Source: Coccinella septempunctata (Eukaryota > Arthropoda > Insecta > Coleoptera > Coccinellidae). From it: DNA of 64,000 nucleotides. The notes under the pieces are model-generated. The model had not been told where the DNA came from. It saw nothing but the letters and a program-made list of their open reading frames with translations, and made no database searches. Where the stretch lies: the NCBI RefSeq assembly GCF_907165205.1, contig NC_058198.1, positions 1,267,501 to 1,331,500 on the forward strand, written 5' to 3'. Below, in pieces: positions 1-13,027 of the stretch; positions within the stretch are counted from its first letter, which is position 1, and every line of letters begins with the position of its first letter. The translations under genes were made by a program, and so were the position numbers.

Positions 1-1763
1 ATTGTCTATCTGCAATCGGTTCTTCAGCAAGTGAATCAAGTTTTTTTTACGCCCTTCTGAATGTCGGGAAAAGTAGTATGGCATATCAGCCAAAATATTT
101 TTTCGTCTAAACTTGGCTGGGATTTGGAATCAGGGAACTCAAATTTTTTAGATAACATGTACGGCATTCCAACTAACAAAATGACACTTATTCGTTGAAA
201 TTGTAAATCATACAATCAAATGAAGAGAACATAAGTTTGATTTATTTTAGGTTTGATACATATATTTAACCTAAACTTGATACAAGTAAGAAATCTCAAC
301 TATTCACAATATATTCTTGACGAAAACAAGAACCACTTATGGAATTTAAGGTACAAATGACCTTCAAGGCCCTTGAGGAAAGCGTAAATACGCAATAGGA
401 ATGGATATGGAGTGTCAAGGAAAGAAGACTTCTGCTTCATTGAGAAAAAATCCATTCACGCTATTCAGAAAATTAACAATTATAATATCTCAAAATATTG
501 CAACTAATTAATGAATGAATTAAAGATATATAACAAACATTAAGTATTTTTGTCCATGATACTTTTTTGTTTTAATTTACTAATTCTTAGCAAAAATACC
601 GGAATACTTACTTTTTTCCTATGAATATAACAAAAAGTATCACAAACCAACTTCAAGTCTATAGGATCACTAAATTATTATCACATGTTGCAATCAAATG
701 TTTAACCATTCTCACTTTGGGACTAGGAAACATCAGAAGTCCTCATTAAGGATAGGTTACAAAATCAGCCTGAGAGAAGAAAATTAAAACTAGCTACAAT
801 TGAATGACTTCAATTCAATTAATGTCGGCTTTCGAAAAGTATAACACCTTCGTACAACTGCTCAGTCAAATTAAACCTTGAACAGGATAAAAAAATATAT
901 TGTGGTAGTATCAGTACTATTAAGAAATTCGGAACAAATTGAAACAAACAAATTATCTTCTCTGAGGCAAATGAGAGGAAAAATAACTAAGCCCAAGGGC
1001 AAAGTTTCTACAACTAGAGCCAATCACATGGCATGGGATGGGACAGCAATATGAAGATATAAAATTAGAAAATTGAAATTTGTAATATTCATAACCTCAA
1101 TATGGAACTAAAAAAACTATTTTTCTAATGATAGATCAAATATCTAGATCAGAATATTACAAAACAACTAGTTCATAGTGTTGAATACATGTTGTTTCAG
1201 CAAAAGGATCTCTTGAAATATAAAAATGTGTAGTTTAGTGCAGACTAGAATTAACTACCAAGGCTAAAACTCAATTTGAAACAAGAGCTCTGTCAACAGG
1301 ACGGCCAACTATTAAGAAAAATACAAACACTTGAACCTTATGTTTCAACAAAGGTATTCTTGAAAACTGTTAATTTAATCTCAAAAAATCTATTTTGCCT
1401 ACTGAACACTATGAACGCATAAATAACATAGCTTTTTGTCAAGTTAAAAAATGAATGAATCAAATTAAACCTATACTCAGTCTTTCTTTCTAAAAATTCC
1501 GTAAAATATTGAAGATGAACTGCTATGGTCATCAGAATTGATTTATTAAAAAAAAAAAAAATAGTGAGTATAGGTCCTTTACTTTGACTGATCTGAAGAA
1601 CCCACCCTCCCCTATAGAATTTTCTTTTGAGCGCCTATGGTATCCCACCCTGGACGCCAACCATAACCGATGAATTACCCCACTGTCCTAGAAAATAATG
1701 ACAATCAGAAACCTTACAGGCCAAAATAATTTATGTATAAAAAAAACATACTGTTGGACTAAT
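1..1763. other. Spacer downstream of transportin, no gene seen
   Basis: AT-rich sequence with no convincing exon on either strand. The proximal part is probably the transportin 3' UTR: a minus-strand AATAAA lies at 1547-1542, about 220 bp past the stop codon, but it abuts a 15-nt A/T homopolymer and is only a weak candidate. A more GC-rich block at about 1590-1690 stands out from its surroundings. I could not assign it. Confidence 0.5.
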
Positions 1764-4700
1764 TCAAACCCCATAGAGAGCTGTTAATCTTTCTGTCAAT
1801 GCAGGAGGAAACTGATCGCTGAATCTTTTCCAATTCTCTTCGCCAACTTGTGCCTTGAAACTGTGCAAAATCTGGAAGAATATGCAACGATAGTTATTCA
1901 ATATCAACATGTTATTTACAACAGCTTTTATACCTTCATGAATACTTCTTTCAAATCTTCTTTTGGCGTTATCCAGGACGCAACAGCATCGCAGAAAAAA
2001 ATGAATTGCTGCACTACGCCACCTGGATTCACTTGTATCATCTGACACATACCTCTGAATGCACTGTCTTTCTCATCATTGTCCTTGATATTTCTAAGAG
2101 AAGTGCACCTGAAATCGTGAATAATACACTTTTTTCAACTTCAACGAGAATAGAAAGCGCAAAAAAAAAGTTTTGATCCAAAGAAATCTCAATTAATAAC
2201 AATACATGAGAGAAATCTCTTGCAAACAGTTATGGTATTTGCACTTTCTATTTGGAATAATGTCCAGTAATAACATTTCCCAAGAGACAGTTCAAATTTA
2301 AAAAAAAAAAATCACTTTAATGTTAACTGTATAAGACCTTACTTTCCAATCAACATTAATCAGAAATATTTGTGTGAAGGCTTGGCTTGCGGATAGTCCA
2401 ACCAGATCTTCTTTTAATAACACTTGTTGCCTCAAGAAGTAATGTGCTTGGCTTGGTTAGTTTAAGAATGAAAATATTACTTTTTCTCACTAATCCAACA
2501 CTTATATGATAGCATTGTGTGATAATCGCAATCACTGTCAGTTGGGAAAGTTATAGACATATTCAATCAGGTGTTAATGAAAAATAGAGGAAGTGATATA
2601 AACTTCCTCCAATGAATAATGAGATAATTAAATGATAAGAATATAAAATAATTAAAAAATAGGATTACAGACCACTGCCTTACAAACTGTTGTAACATGG
2701 GCGCGACATCGTGGGGGCAGACATAACCTAGTCGACCAATTGTTATGGCTATACCGAGAACAAAAACAGAACAAAAACCCAACTCAATTAACAAACAAAT
2801 CACAAATTGTATAATAAAATTAATTATTAAATAAAAATGTTCAGATAGGCAGCTAGTTATTATCTACTTAATAATGATTACATACACAAATCCATTTGAA
2901 AATGAATTTTGTGAATAGTTGAATGCAACATGGAATGTAAATAATAAATATTGAATTATATAAGTGGATTCCTTTTATCAGGATTGAAAAAAATATAACA
3001 GTATTGAAAATAAACTAATTCGAAAGCAATTTTCAAATATCACTTGATTGAACTTTCACTATACATGCATGAAGAAAACTAATCGAAACTGCCTGATCTG
3101 AGTTTTATGAAACTTATTCAGTGCTTGATAAAACTGAACAAATCCTGTAAACAGTGAAAACAAAAAACTAATTGAATAAACACAAATTACTCAAATTTCA
3201 TGTGTTGTTTATAAACACACAATAATAAAACACAAATTAATAGTACACTATTCAACAAAAAATACAACAACGTTTACTTTTTCCTACCTGTAAGAGATTA
3301 AAGGAGGCTCAAACTATAGATTTTAAGGAATCAATTCCGTGATGAAAGATCAAATTCAGACAATTTCAAAGCGCAACATTGGAAATATTTAAAAATTTAC
3401 TCTGAATGAAAACAAGACTGAATTCAAGTTCAAATTTCGACAATAAACAATTGGGGTTCAAGAGTAATTTTTGTGTATCTGATGTGTAAATATCTGGTAC
3501 CAATAAAGATGTCTCGCAATGGTCAATTTACTAACAAAACACAAGAAAAACAGAGGATTCTTTGTAGTAAATTACTGTTAATTATTCACTGTCAAAAAAT
3601 AAGTTCTAATTTTATCAACACTGTTATATTTTTGAAATGCGAAAGTATATGATGGCAAGTGACCCTGATTTCCACATTAGATTTGTAACACAAAAATTTA
3701 CATTGCTATGTATAAGACACTGATCAATATTCCAATTTCGAATGCAAGGAAGTCATAAATTCGTATTATAGACTAAGTTATATGCGTTTTCATTTCCATA
3801 AAGTTGCGTGAAAACCATCTAAGTGGTATCTAATATGAATTCTCATCGAGTTTGTATTTTTATCAAACATTTGAGACATGGTTCCACTTTAGATGATTTT
3901 TATATGACTTGAAATGGGGATTTTTGTGATTCTTGTTACCATAAATGCTGATACAAACACAAGTAAATTATTGGTGAAGAAAACCTTACACATAGCAAAA
4001 ACAAATTAAAAACAAATCTTCAAATATGAACATTAGGAAATCACACATAAACTGCTGATCAAGTTTAGGATATTGGTATTCTCGAAGATTCATAATTGCC
4101 ACATCATCTTCATATTTTTTTCAATTATATAAACATCATCTGATTCATCCAGAAGCAAGTTTTTACAAAGTTGAATCACAAATATATCGAATTTTCATTA
4201 TGACAAGGCAATGCCAACAAAGACCCATTGGTGGTAGACCATCTAATACAACAATATATCATTAGGAGATCTGGTTTTCTAAATAGAAAACACAAATTAA
4301 TCAATATCCTCAACTTTTGACAAGCAGTTTATTTTTACAATGGCTGGAGTCAGCAGCACATAATAAGATTCTGAAAACACTAACATGCAGTCATATGGTT
4401 CAACACAAACTCACCTGTATTCTCAAGGAGCGTTTTTGGAGTATTAGGCTTATTGATTATATCAATAAGTTGATTTAAAACTAATGGTATATAGGGTCTA
4501 GTATCTGGTCCTAAAATAAAATAAAATTATAAAATTCAACTTCAACATTGTTACAAATCCATACCTAATTTAATGCTTATCTCTCCTATTGCCCATGTTG
4601 CATTATTGCAGACAGAGATATAATCGGGATTTAAATTCTGTCCCAAGATAGGAAGAAAATCTGATATTTTAGGTCTGACATGTTGAAAACATGCTTTAGT

Positions 4701-7700
4701 CAAATCTCCAAGCAATGCAAATGATGATTGCCTCACTTCAGGCATCGGATCTTGCATGCATAAGTGTAGTAAATCCATGATGTTACTATTGCCAACAAGT
4801 TTTTCGATGTGTCCATTTAAACCTTCCGCCAAACCCGATAACAAATCCAAGGCAACTATCATAAAATCTTTATCAGGTGCATCAAACTGATCTGGATTCT
4901 GTTGATTGGCCTAAAATATTTCCTAGATACATATCGGAAAGACAAGTTGAAATTCAGTTGGAAAAATCAACTTACCATATGGAGATAAAGTGTATGATGA
5001 ACCAAGGACACACAGCGACAATATACAGGTTCACAATAAGGCAAAAATCCTGACTGGAGTGCAGTTGCCACGCTTGATAAGCACTAAAACAGATGAAATG
5101 AGCACAAAGTGAATAAATGATCAGAATGATAAAGTGTACCTCCAAAAGTGGAAAGAGATCCTTATCTTCATCTTTCAGCACATTCCATTTATGAATTAAA
5201 GGGGGCATTAGCAAATTTATGTAATCAGGTTTATTCAAGTGAGGTCCTACTGAATCGGCAAGTGTCCCTATGGCATCGTAAAGAATGAGCAAATTTTTGT
5301 GTTGATATTTACTGAAAGCAAAAACCAATGTCTCTAATATGAATCCTAAATATGGCACCAACTCTGTACAGGCTTCTTCCTCCAAAGTAGCAAAGGCGGA
5401 ACATGCCGCTTCTTGGACACGTTTATTACTATCCAAAATCCTTTTCAATAACTCGGTCATAAGGGGCTTCAGATATGCATCATGTGGTTGAGATACAACC
5501 CAATGAGAATATCTACTCAAAGTCCAGCAAGTTATTGCTCGCACTAGAGCTTTCTTATCACTAAGACAATTAATTAGATATGGAATAAGTTCAGGAAGAA
5601 GCCCTACCATCCCAGTCATGCAACCTTCTGCTATAGCCCCCAGAGCGAGTATTCCAGATTCTTTGATCTGCCATTCTTGATGGAATAACGTTTCTTTCAG
5701 GATTGGTATCAGAATGGGCAAAAGATCATCCCTGAACACATTTGCTAGTACATCTAGAGCTGCTGCACTACATTTTCGAAGATTCCAGTCAGAAAGTGAT
5801 CCATCATCATCTGTATCATCCAAGTCATCGTCATCATCATCATCATTGGTACCATTTTCAGAGATACTACCCATTTTGACAGAATGTGTTTTGGATTTAT
5901 GGAAACGGGGTCGGATATCTTCTTCTTTATCAGGAACAGATTCATCTTCTTCAACATCCCCCTTTGAATAGTTCAATTACATTCAACAACATGTACACAA
6001 ATGAAATATATATTTACCTTCAATAAAATTATATCAATATCAGAGTATTTCATTCCTCTGACCAAAACAGGAATCAAACGGCTCAAATGGTTTGTCAATA
6101 CATTACGACAGATTGGTTGTTCAGCAAGGGACAACCAAAATTCACAAGCTTCAAGTGCAACTCCTTCATTGGAGTCTTGCGTCCGCACTAACATATATTC
6201 AATAATATTTTCTATTTGAGGAAGTAATCTATCCATTCTTACTTCAAGTAGCATCACTAAGGCACGACAGACATTCTTTCGTACTTCCGGTTCTTCATCT
6301 GCAGCCACATGAAATAAATTCTGGAAAATATATCAAAATGAGCGATACAAAGATATAAATGATTTTTCATTAATATTCCTGAAATTATTTCAATAAGATT
6401 AAAATGAGGGAATAAAAATTATCGATTTTCAGACTTAGATTTCACTAGCCGATGTCAAAGGATACCAAAAGTGATTCCTCATTTTCATTTACGGTTAAAC
6501 TAAATCACACAGTTGGCTGAAGAGTCGAACACAAAATATTATTAATATTGATAAAAACTCGCTGTACAACGAACCAAGAGACTTTTTCATTATCGTTATA
6601 AGTGATGTAATAGAAAAAAAAATAATAAGATGATACAGAAAATATGTGTAACCGCAATAAGAAAATATAAATAAGCATAACTTACCGTTAGGAAAGGATC
6701 AATGTGATACATAAGGGCTTGTGATCTCTGTACTATAAACTGATTTACACATCCTATTGCATAAGATCGGATTTTAGAACTCGAATGGTTGAAGAATTGT
6801 AAAAACTTGGGAATTAATATATCCAGAGGCCTATTTACAGTGTCAGAATCGAGAGCTTCCGCAGAATCCTCACATATTTTCTGGAGAGCACCAAAAGCTC
6901 CTTCACATACGTTGTAATCTTGGGAATCCAACATATTACACAGAGACGGTAGAAGCAGCGGCCATGAAGATAAATCTCCTTTGCATGCTATAGTTGTGAT
7001 GAGTATACCAACAGTAGCCCTTATTAACGGTGACGGATCACCTACTGCTTGAAGACATTCGCTCTTAATGAAATCAGTCACATTTGGCATTAAACTCTGA
7101 TAGTGAGTTTTAACATTATTTTTCAGAATTAACCCACTCAAGGATCTGGTTGGTTCATCCTCAGAAGTCAGTTTTGTCAACACAAACATTAAGTAATTAT
7201 TGAAGTCGGGGAATTTATTTAATTCTTCCAATTTCTACAAGTTCGGGTTAAGGAATATTCACAAATTGAATCAATCATCCAATTATTGAATTATTGCAAT
7301 CCAATTCTAGTACCATTTTAACCGAATGAAATGATGAATCAAAAGAACAGAACTAATAGACTTATCTCCAAATTTAAGTAACTATTTAGGACTACAAGAA
7401 CTGCGCTAATCAAGTGAGAAAAATCATATTCACCAATTTTCGGTATCAAATTACGGAAATGGTAACAAGAAGTCGGCAATCCTCTTAGTTTTTTCTGAAG
7501 AATCTGATGATAAGAATGCCTTTCACAATCATATCTTATTATGTTACAAATATTTATAAACATATTTTCAATTCCACTGCCAGACTAATGCTTGTATGGC
7601 CTAAAAAGTCAATAAATGGCACTTTGATAACATACAAGAATGTTTAAACCCGAAAGTGTGAAATAGTAAAACTGAGAAAAGAATGTGATGATTAATGGTA

Positions 7701-7929
7701 CAAAAACTGGCTCAAGTATTTGCATAAAAAACCAGTTTTCTAGATTCAATAAAGCTTCTAATAATAATTCGCTCCATAATACAAACCGATGACAAAATAA
7801 TCTCAGCAAATATATTGATAGTAAGGATACTTGCTGAACAGCCCGTTGAGTAGCTGTGTCCGGCGATTGGGATTCCTTCAATAAAGTCAATATTTCTCTC
7901 AAACCATCTTCTTGTGGTGACCACTCCAT
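1764..7929 (-). CDS. Tnpo: Transportin (importin beta-2, karyopherin)
   Basis: Nuclear import receptor that carries PY-NLS cargoes such as hnRNPs through the nuclear pore under RanGTP control. I assembled ten exons (7929-7831, 7234-6686, 6320-6018, 5961-5140, 5083-4976, 4910-4565, 4510-4415, 2748-2673, 2108-1934, 1871-1764), all in phase, giving 893 residues. Vertebrate TNPO1/2 have about 890. The protein is all HEAT repeats. The acidic H8 loop that releases cargo lies near residues 357-371 as a run of Asp encoded by a GAT/GAC-rich stretch. The start (MEWSPQEDGL) and the end (RLTALYGV) match the family termini. Intron 1 has U12-type signals (separate entry). Intron 7 is 1.67 kb, the others are short. 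The gene is head-to-head with AP-3 beta. Family identity is very sure from remembered homologues; exon ends are by hand. Confidence 0.95.
2749..4414 (-). other. Long intron of transportin, nothing recognised
   Basis: A 1.67-kb intron between the exons at 4510-4415 and 2748-2673. It is AT-rich. I found no nested gene, RNA gene or transposon ends. Confidence 0.6.
7235..7830 (-). other. U12-type intron (transportin intron 1)
   Basis: On the minus strand the donor reads GTATCCTTA directly after codon 33, and a perfect TTCCTTAAC branch-point box lies 13 nt before the AG acceptor. Both are hallmarks of minor-spliceosome introns, whose consensus is RTATCCTTT with TTCCTTRAY close to the 3' splice site. 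No polypyrimidine tract is present at the acceptor, again as expected for U12 introns. This is a GT-AG subtype. Confidence 0.88.
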
Positions 7930-8892
7930 TGTCAGATTTCTCTATTTTGCAAACTCAAAGTACACGGATATCAATAAATTTATAAAAACACTTGTATTAA
8001 CACATATAGTATCAAAAATTCCTTAAGCAGGATAACGAAGAGGCCGACATGAATAATCGGATAGGAGTGGTGGGGGATGGCATAGGAACAGAGAACTAGT
8101 CAAAACATTAATTTAAAATTTGATTTTTCTTTTAATTCATGAATAAAAATCAAAATTGTTAATCCTTAATAAGTCTGAATCGTTCGATTTTGAAAATCTG
8201 CGAGAAAAATTTCTCTTTTCAAAAAGTTAATATTAAAACCATAGACAAGAAAACTTATTCTGGGATCAGTACAATGCAAACCGATTTAGAATCGGTTAAG
8301 AATTGACACCGCGAACTGATTCTACCATAGATAGAGGAAGAGTTGTCCAAAGATTAGCTCTACAATCTGTGGATTTAATCTGTGGTTTCCAAAGATTCAC
8401 AGATCAACAATCAAGTTCACAGAAATCAAAATTCATAGAAAATCCGATCAAGCATAGAGTAGTTAGTTGCACAGAACACACAAATTTTTAGTCATAGAAA
8501 AATATAAAAACTCTATGGTTGCAGATTCACAGAAAAAAATGAAATCACAGAACTTTATCTTACACTTCTGTGACTAGGCATAGAGTAGTAGGCATCATAG
8601 AACAATAAAAAAAACATAGATCACGGAGTAGCGTAGATCTACGCGGAGTAGTTTGATTATGTTCTGTGAGTTCGGATGTACTCTGTAATCTGTGGTTAGG
8701 ATCTGACAGTTTATCTATGCTCCGTAGTCCTCCGTGATCTGTGATCTTGTCTATTCTGTGGACAGCTGCTTGCAGTGCTTGCAAGGAAAATCTTGGAAAT
8801 TGTTGAGAAAAACAAATAACTCATAATTCAGCAAGGAAAAAATAATTTGAGCAATCTTTTCCTTGTTTGTGATGCTAGTTTCATCCCAGAAT
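7930..8892. promoter_or_regulatory. Divergent promoter spacer, transportin / AP-3 beta
   Basis: The 963 bp between the two start codons must hold both 5' UTRs and promoters. I see no TATA box I would defend. About half of it (8279-8765) is the CACAGA-word cluster described separately. A 19-bp palindrome centred on AACCGATT/AATCGGTT lies at 8279-8297 at the left edge of that cluster. Confidence 0.5.
8279..8765. repeat. CACAGA/TCTGTG word cluster A
   Basis: The hexamer CACAGA or its complement occurs 12 times between 8366 and 8760 by hand count, in both orientations and at irregular spacing. Variants such as CATAGA and CACGGA fill the gaps. A local inverted pair (GATCACGGAGTA and TCCGTGATC) adds symmetry. 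The 13-mer CTGTAATCTGTGG at 8683-8695 recurs inverted in cluster C, and 12 nt of it in cluster B. It does not code. It looks like a dispersed repeat family or a decayed foldback element. The true ends are unknown. Confidence 0.6.
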
Positions 8893-11800
8893 ATGTCCAA
8901 TAATGGTTCGTATTCAAATGACAGAGATGTGGAAATTGCAGTTGATGCATCTTCCGGGGGTTTTTTCTTTTCTGATTTCAAAAAGTAAGACGTTTTCTGT
9001 ATGTTTTTAGGAATTCGCTCAAGATTCTTTAGAAATGCTGCAGAAACTCAAGTCTGTATTTTCCAGGCATGATGATCTCAAAGAAATGCTTGACTCTAAT
9101 AAAGATAGTCTGAAGCTGGAAGCAATGAGGCGTATCATTGGGGTATAATAATTTATAATACAGGACCGATGAGAGGTCTTTTACATTGATTTTGTATGTC
9201 CATTTTCAGATGGTTGCAAAAGGAAGAGATGCCTCAATTCTTTTTCCAGCAGTTGTCAAAAATGTTGTCTCTAAAAATATTGAAGTGAAAAAGTTGGTAT
9301 ATGTTTATTTAGAACGGTATGCTGAAGAACAACAAGACTTGGCTTTATTGTCCATAGCAACTTTCCAAAGAGCACTTAAGGTTAGTTGTTCTGATGTGGG
9401 CTTGGTGAAATACTAAGCAGGATACCAGATTGAAACTTGGCCATATTCCAATTTAAATCAGAGGAATTTGAAAATTCACAATCAGCCCACATTTATCCTT
9501 ACCTCTAAAAAAATGTATTGAAATGTTGATGTGGTTTTTACCATTCTGCTAGTGTACTTGGTCTAAAGAATACCCAGGTTAATCAAATTTTTTAACCATT
9601 TTTATAGGAACCTAATCCTTTAATAAGAGCAGGAGCTTTGAGAGTTCTTTCTAGTATACGAGTGAAAATGATAGCACCCATAGTAATGCTAGCAATCAGG
9701 GATGCATCGGCAGATATGTCTCCATATGTGAGGAAAACAGCAGCTCATGCTATTCCAAAACTATATAAGTGAGTTTGATCAAATTTTAAATATCTGTTCC
9801 TGAATTTCTTTTGAAATAAATATTCTCTAAACTAACCTCTTCTTGCAGCCTGGATAGTGAACTAAAATTCGAATTGGTGACGATAATTCAAAAACTTTTA
9901 GCAGACAAGACAGTCTTGGTTATTGGTTCAGCAGTAATGGCTTTCACGGAAGTGTGTCCAGAAAGGGTTGATCTTATTCATCGTGTTTATAGAAAACTTT
10001 GTGCATTGATTGTTGATGTAGATGAATGGGGCCAAGTTGTGATTGTGAACATGCTGACCCTTTATGCTAGAATGCAATTCGCAGATCCAAATTTAAATGT
10101 GAGTGTGTTTCTCACAGAAAGTCATCAATATTATATAATTTTTTTGGTTCTATTCTTTTGTTTTATCAGGACATTAAAAATAAATAATGTTATTGGATTT
10201 ACAGAGAAATATAGAAGTTGCTCAAGAAGGATCTTTTTATGACTCTAGCTCAGATTCATCAGAAAAACCAGCTCCTACTTTAGATCCAGATCATCGCTTG
10301 CTATTACGATCAACTAGGCCATTATTACAATCAAGAAATGCTGCTGTTGTTATGGCTGTGGCCCAGTTATATTATCACGCTGCTCCAAAAGGTGAAATGC
10401 AGTTGGCAGTGAAAGCTTTAGTTAGACTTCTCAGGTCACATGTTGAAGTTCAAAGCATTGTTTTGAATGCAATCGTCTCCATTAGTTTCAAAAATAAGAG
10501 CCTATTTGAGAGCTATTTGAAGAGTTTTTTTGTACGTACTTCTGATCCCACAAATGTGAAACTGTTGAAACTGGAAATTCTAACAAATTTAACATCTGAG
10601 TATAATGTTTCTGCTATCCTGAGAGAACTTCAGACCTACATTTCACATAGCGATAAACAATTCGTAGCCGCCACCATTCAAGCGATTGGTCGATGTGCCT
10701 GCTCAATCTCTGTCGTTACTGATTCGTGCCTTAATGGTTTGGTGTCCTTGCTCTCAAATAGAGATGGTAAGCTGCAAGCAATGATAGTGGACTCCCCCTT
10801 CTCAACAGTAAAAATTGAATTTCAGAAGCTGTAGTGGCTGAAAGTGTTATAGTAATTAAAAGATTACTGCAGACACAAGCTGCTGATTTACAAGAGATTA
10901 TCACCCATATGGCTCGGCTCCTCGATAGTATCACTGTGGCTCAAGCTAGAGCTGCTATTTTGTGGTTGTTGGGTGAGCATTCACAGGAAGTTCCTAAAAT
11001 TGCTCCAGATGTTCTTAGAAGAATGGCTAAAACTTTTGCAGATGAGGTAAGTCTTACAAATCATCATGAAAAGTATTTAACTTATTGAGTAAATAAAAAA
11101 ATTTACAGCATGATATTGTTAAAATGCAAGTGATGAATCTGGCTATAAAACTGTTCATTACAAATCCAGAACAAACTACAGTATTATGTCAGTACATCTT
11201 CAATATGGCTCGATATGACCAGAATTATGATATTAGGGATAAAGCTAGACTGCTCAAACAGTTTGTAACAAATACCAATAATCGCTTTATATGTAAAGCT
11301 CCCAAAATATTTTTGTCTGTGAAACCAGCTCCTCTATTACATTCCACATCGATAGGTAAGACAAAATCTCCATTTTCCATTGAAGATTCTGAATTCTTGA
11401 ACTATAGAACAAGCAGACTATCAGCTTGGGTCTTTATCTCATTACATAAGGCAGAGGGCAAATGGTTACAAACAGTTCCCAGATTTCCCAGAAGTCCCTC
11501 CTTCCGGAGATGTGAGAAACGTTGAGCCTATACCAAAGTCAGAAACACCAAGAACTCGTAAAGGAGTAAGTATATTACTCTACTTATTAAAGATACAAGT
11601 GTTATATAATAAACTAGAAATGATTTTGATGTATATAATATCAGTAAATTAGATATTATCATATTAGGATAAAAAGGCGAAAGAAAATTTGGCTTGGAAT
11701 TCTGAAGCAAGTTCCAGGGGAAATTCTAGTTCTTCAGAGACAGAGTCATCGTCAGAAGAATCTAGTGAAGAAGAAAGTACTGAAGAAGAATCTTCTGCAG

Positions 11801-13027
11801 ATGAAGAAGCTCAAGGGTAAGAAAATTTCCGGAAAAAACTGTAAGGAAATGACTGTAATATTTCAAGGGAGGAAAGTAGTTCTTCTGATGCAAAATCTTC
11901 ATCCGATAATCAGTCCAGCCTGGAGGAAAGTGATGAAGAGGGCCCTACAGTTACAAAAAAAACGTCACAGATTGATCGAAAGTTCAATACAGGCGTAGTG
12001 AACAAGCCACAACCGAAAATTGAGGACAGATCTAATTTGGATTTGTTGTTAGATTTGGATGATTTCAATGTAACTCCAGTACTAACACCATCACTGGGGG
12101 GTTTCTTAACGCCTAGTGCCCCTTTCATGGAAGCCTCTTCCATTCAAGCAGTTCAACCTACTTTTCTCAACACCAAACAATATGAACTTCTGAATAGATT
12201 GAATGGCAGAGGTTTTTCTGCAACTTATAGGTTTACGCGAAGTCCACACCTTTACTCTCCCAGTATGGTCAATATCAATATTGTTTTTACAAATAATACA
12301 CAAGATAACATCACGGATATCAGAATAGGAAAGAAGGTGATTCTTCCATTCTCCAACTTGATAATATGAAAGATTGTTGTAACCGAATTCTTTTTCAGAA
12401 CTTGAATGTTGGGATGAGCATATACGACTTTGCTTCCATACCTTGCATACCGCCAAATTGCAATTTACCTGCAACTCTAGGAATTGACTTCAACGATTCT
12501 GCCCAGCCAGCTAATTTTGAAATAGTTTCATCCTTAGGTGAATATTTTTCCAGCAACATTGTCCAATGCAAGATGGAAAAGGGGGCCAAATTAAAATCAC
12601 TGTTAATTTTTAGGGAATTTCAATGTTACTGTTAGACCATTCATCGGGGAACTTCTAAGGCCTGTGACAATGTCTCAGGAAATATTCCTTCAAGAACAGT
12701 CGAAAATTAAAGGCATGAATGAACATAATGGTGTTATTGAGAATTGTGTACAAGATGTTTCGAACACTATGAGTGAAATCTGCAATATGGGTGTATGCAA
12801 AAGTGCAGAACCAGATAAATTCAGGTGAAAATTTAAGAACTAAATATTTTAATAGGCTGACGAAATATCTTTTCATTTATAGGTTTGCTGGACAAACAAT
12901 TACCTCTTCTAATCTATGTTTAGTGACTATACATAGATCGACTAAAGCGACAATTACAGTCAATTGTGGTAATGTGGTGTTTGGGTCCGTGTTACTGAAT
13001 GAGCTAATTAAAAAATTAGGTGCATAA
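8893..13027 (+). CDS. rb (AP3B): AP-3 complex subunit beta
   Basis: Large beta subunit of the AP-3 adaptor, which sorts cargo from endosomes/Golgi to lysosome-related organelles such as pigment granules. Fourteen exons close in frame to 1,016 residues: 8893-8984, 9067-9142, 9210-9380, 9608-9768, 9849-10098, 10205-10766, 10826-11046, 11109-11355, 11408-11565, 11668-11816, 11868-12336, 12399-12537, 12614-12824, 12883-13027. The adaptin trunk is very close to remembered AP3B (ASRNIEVKKLVY-like region at exon 3, SPYVRKTAAHAI in exon 4, VDVDEWGQVV in exon 5). A Ser/Glu-rich phospho-hinge occupies exons 10-11. The AP3B1 C-terminal and appendage domains follow and end GSVLLNEL. The exon 11 donor (GTGATT) is weak. 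A plus-strand AATAAA lies at 13215-13220. The gene corresponds to fly ruby. Confidence 0.93.

Noticed and set aside
1500..1700. A-tract followed by a GC-richer block, like a SINE with a poly(A) tail
   Set aside because: No tRNA-like promoter boxes or flanking duplications visible.
5821..5850. TCATCATCATCA microsatellite
   Set aside because: It is coding: the Asp run of transportin's acidic H8 loop.
5714..5971. Plus-strand serine-rich ORF
   Set aside because: Antisense shadow of the transportin acidic loop.
8278..8784. ORFs on both strands in cluster A
   Set aside because: Composed of the repeated CACAGA words; no protein-like composition.
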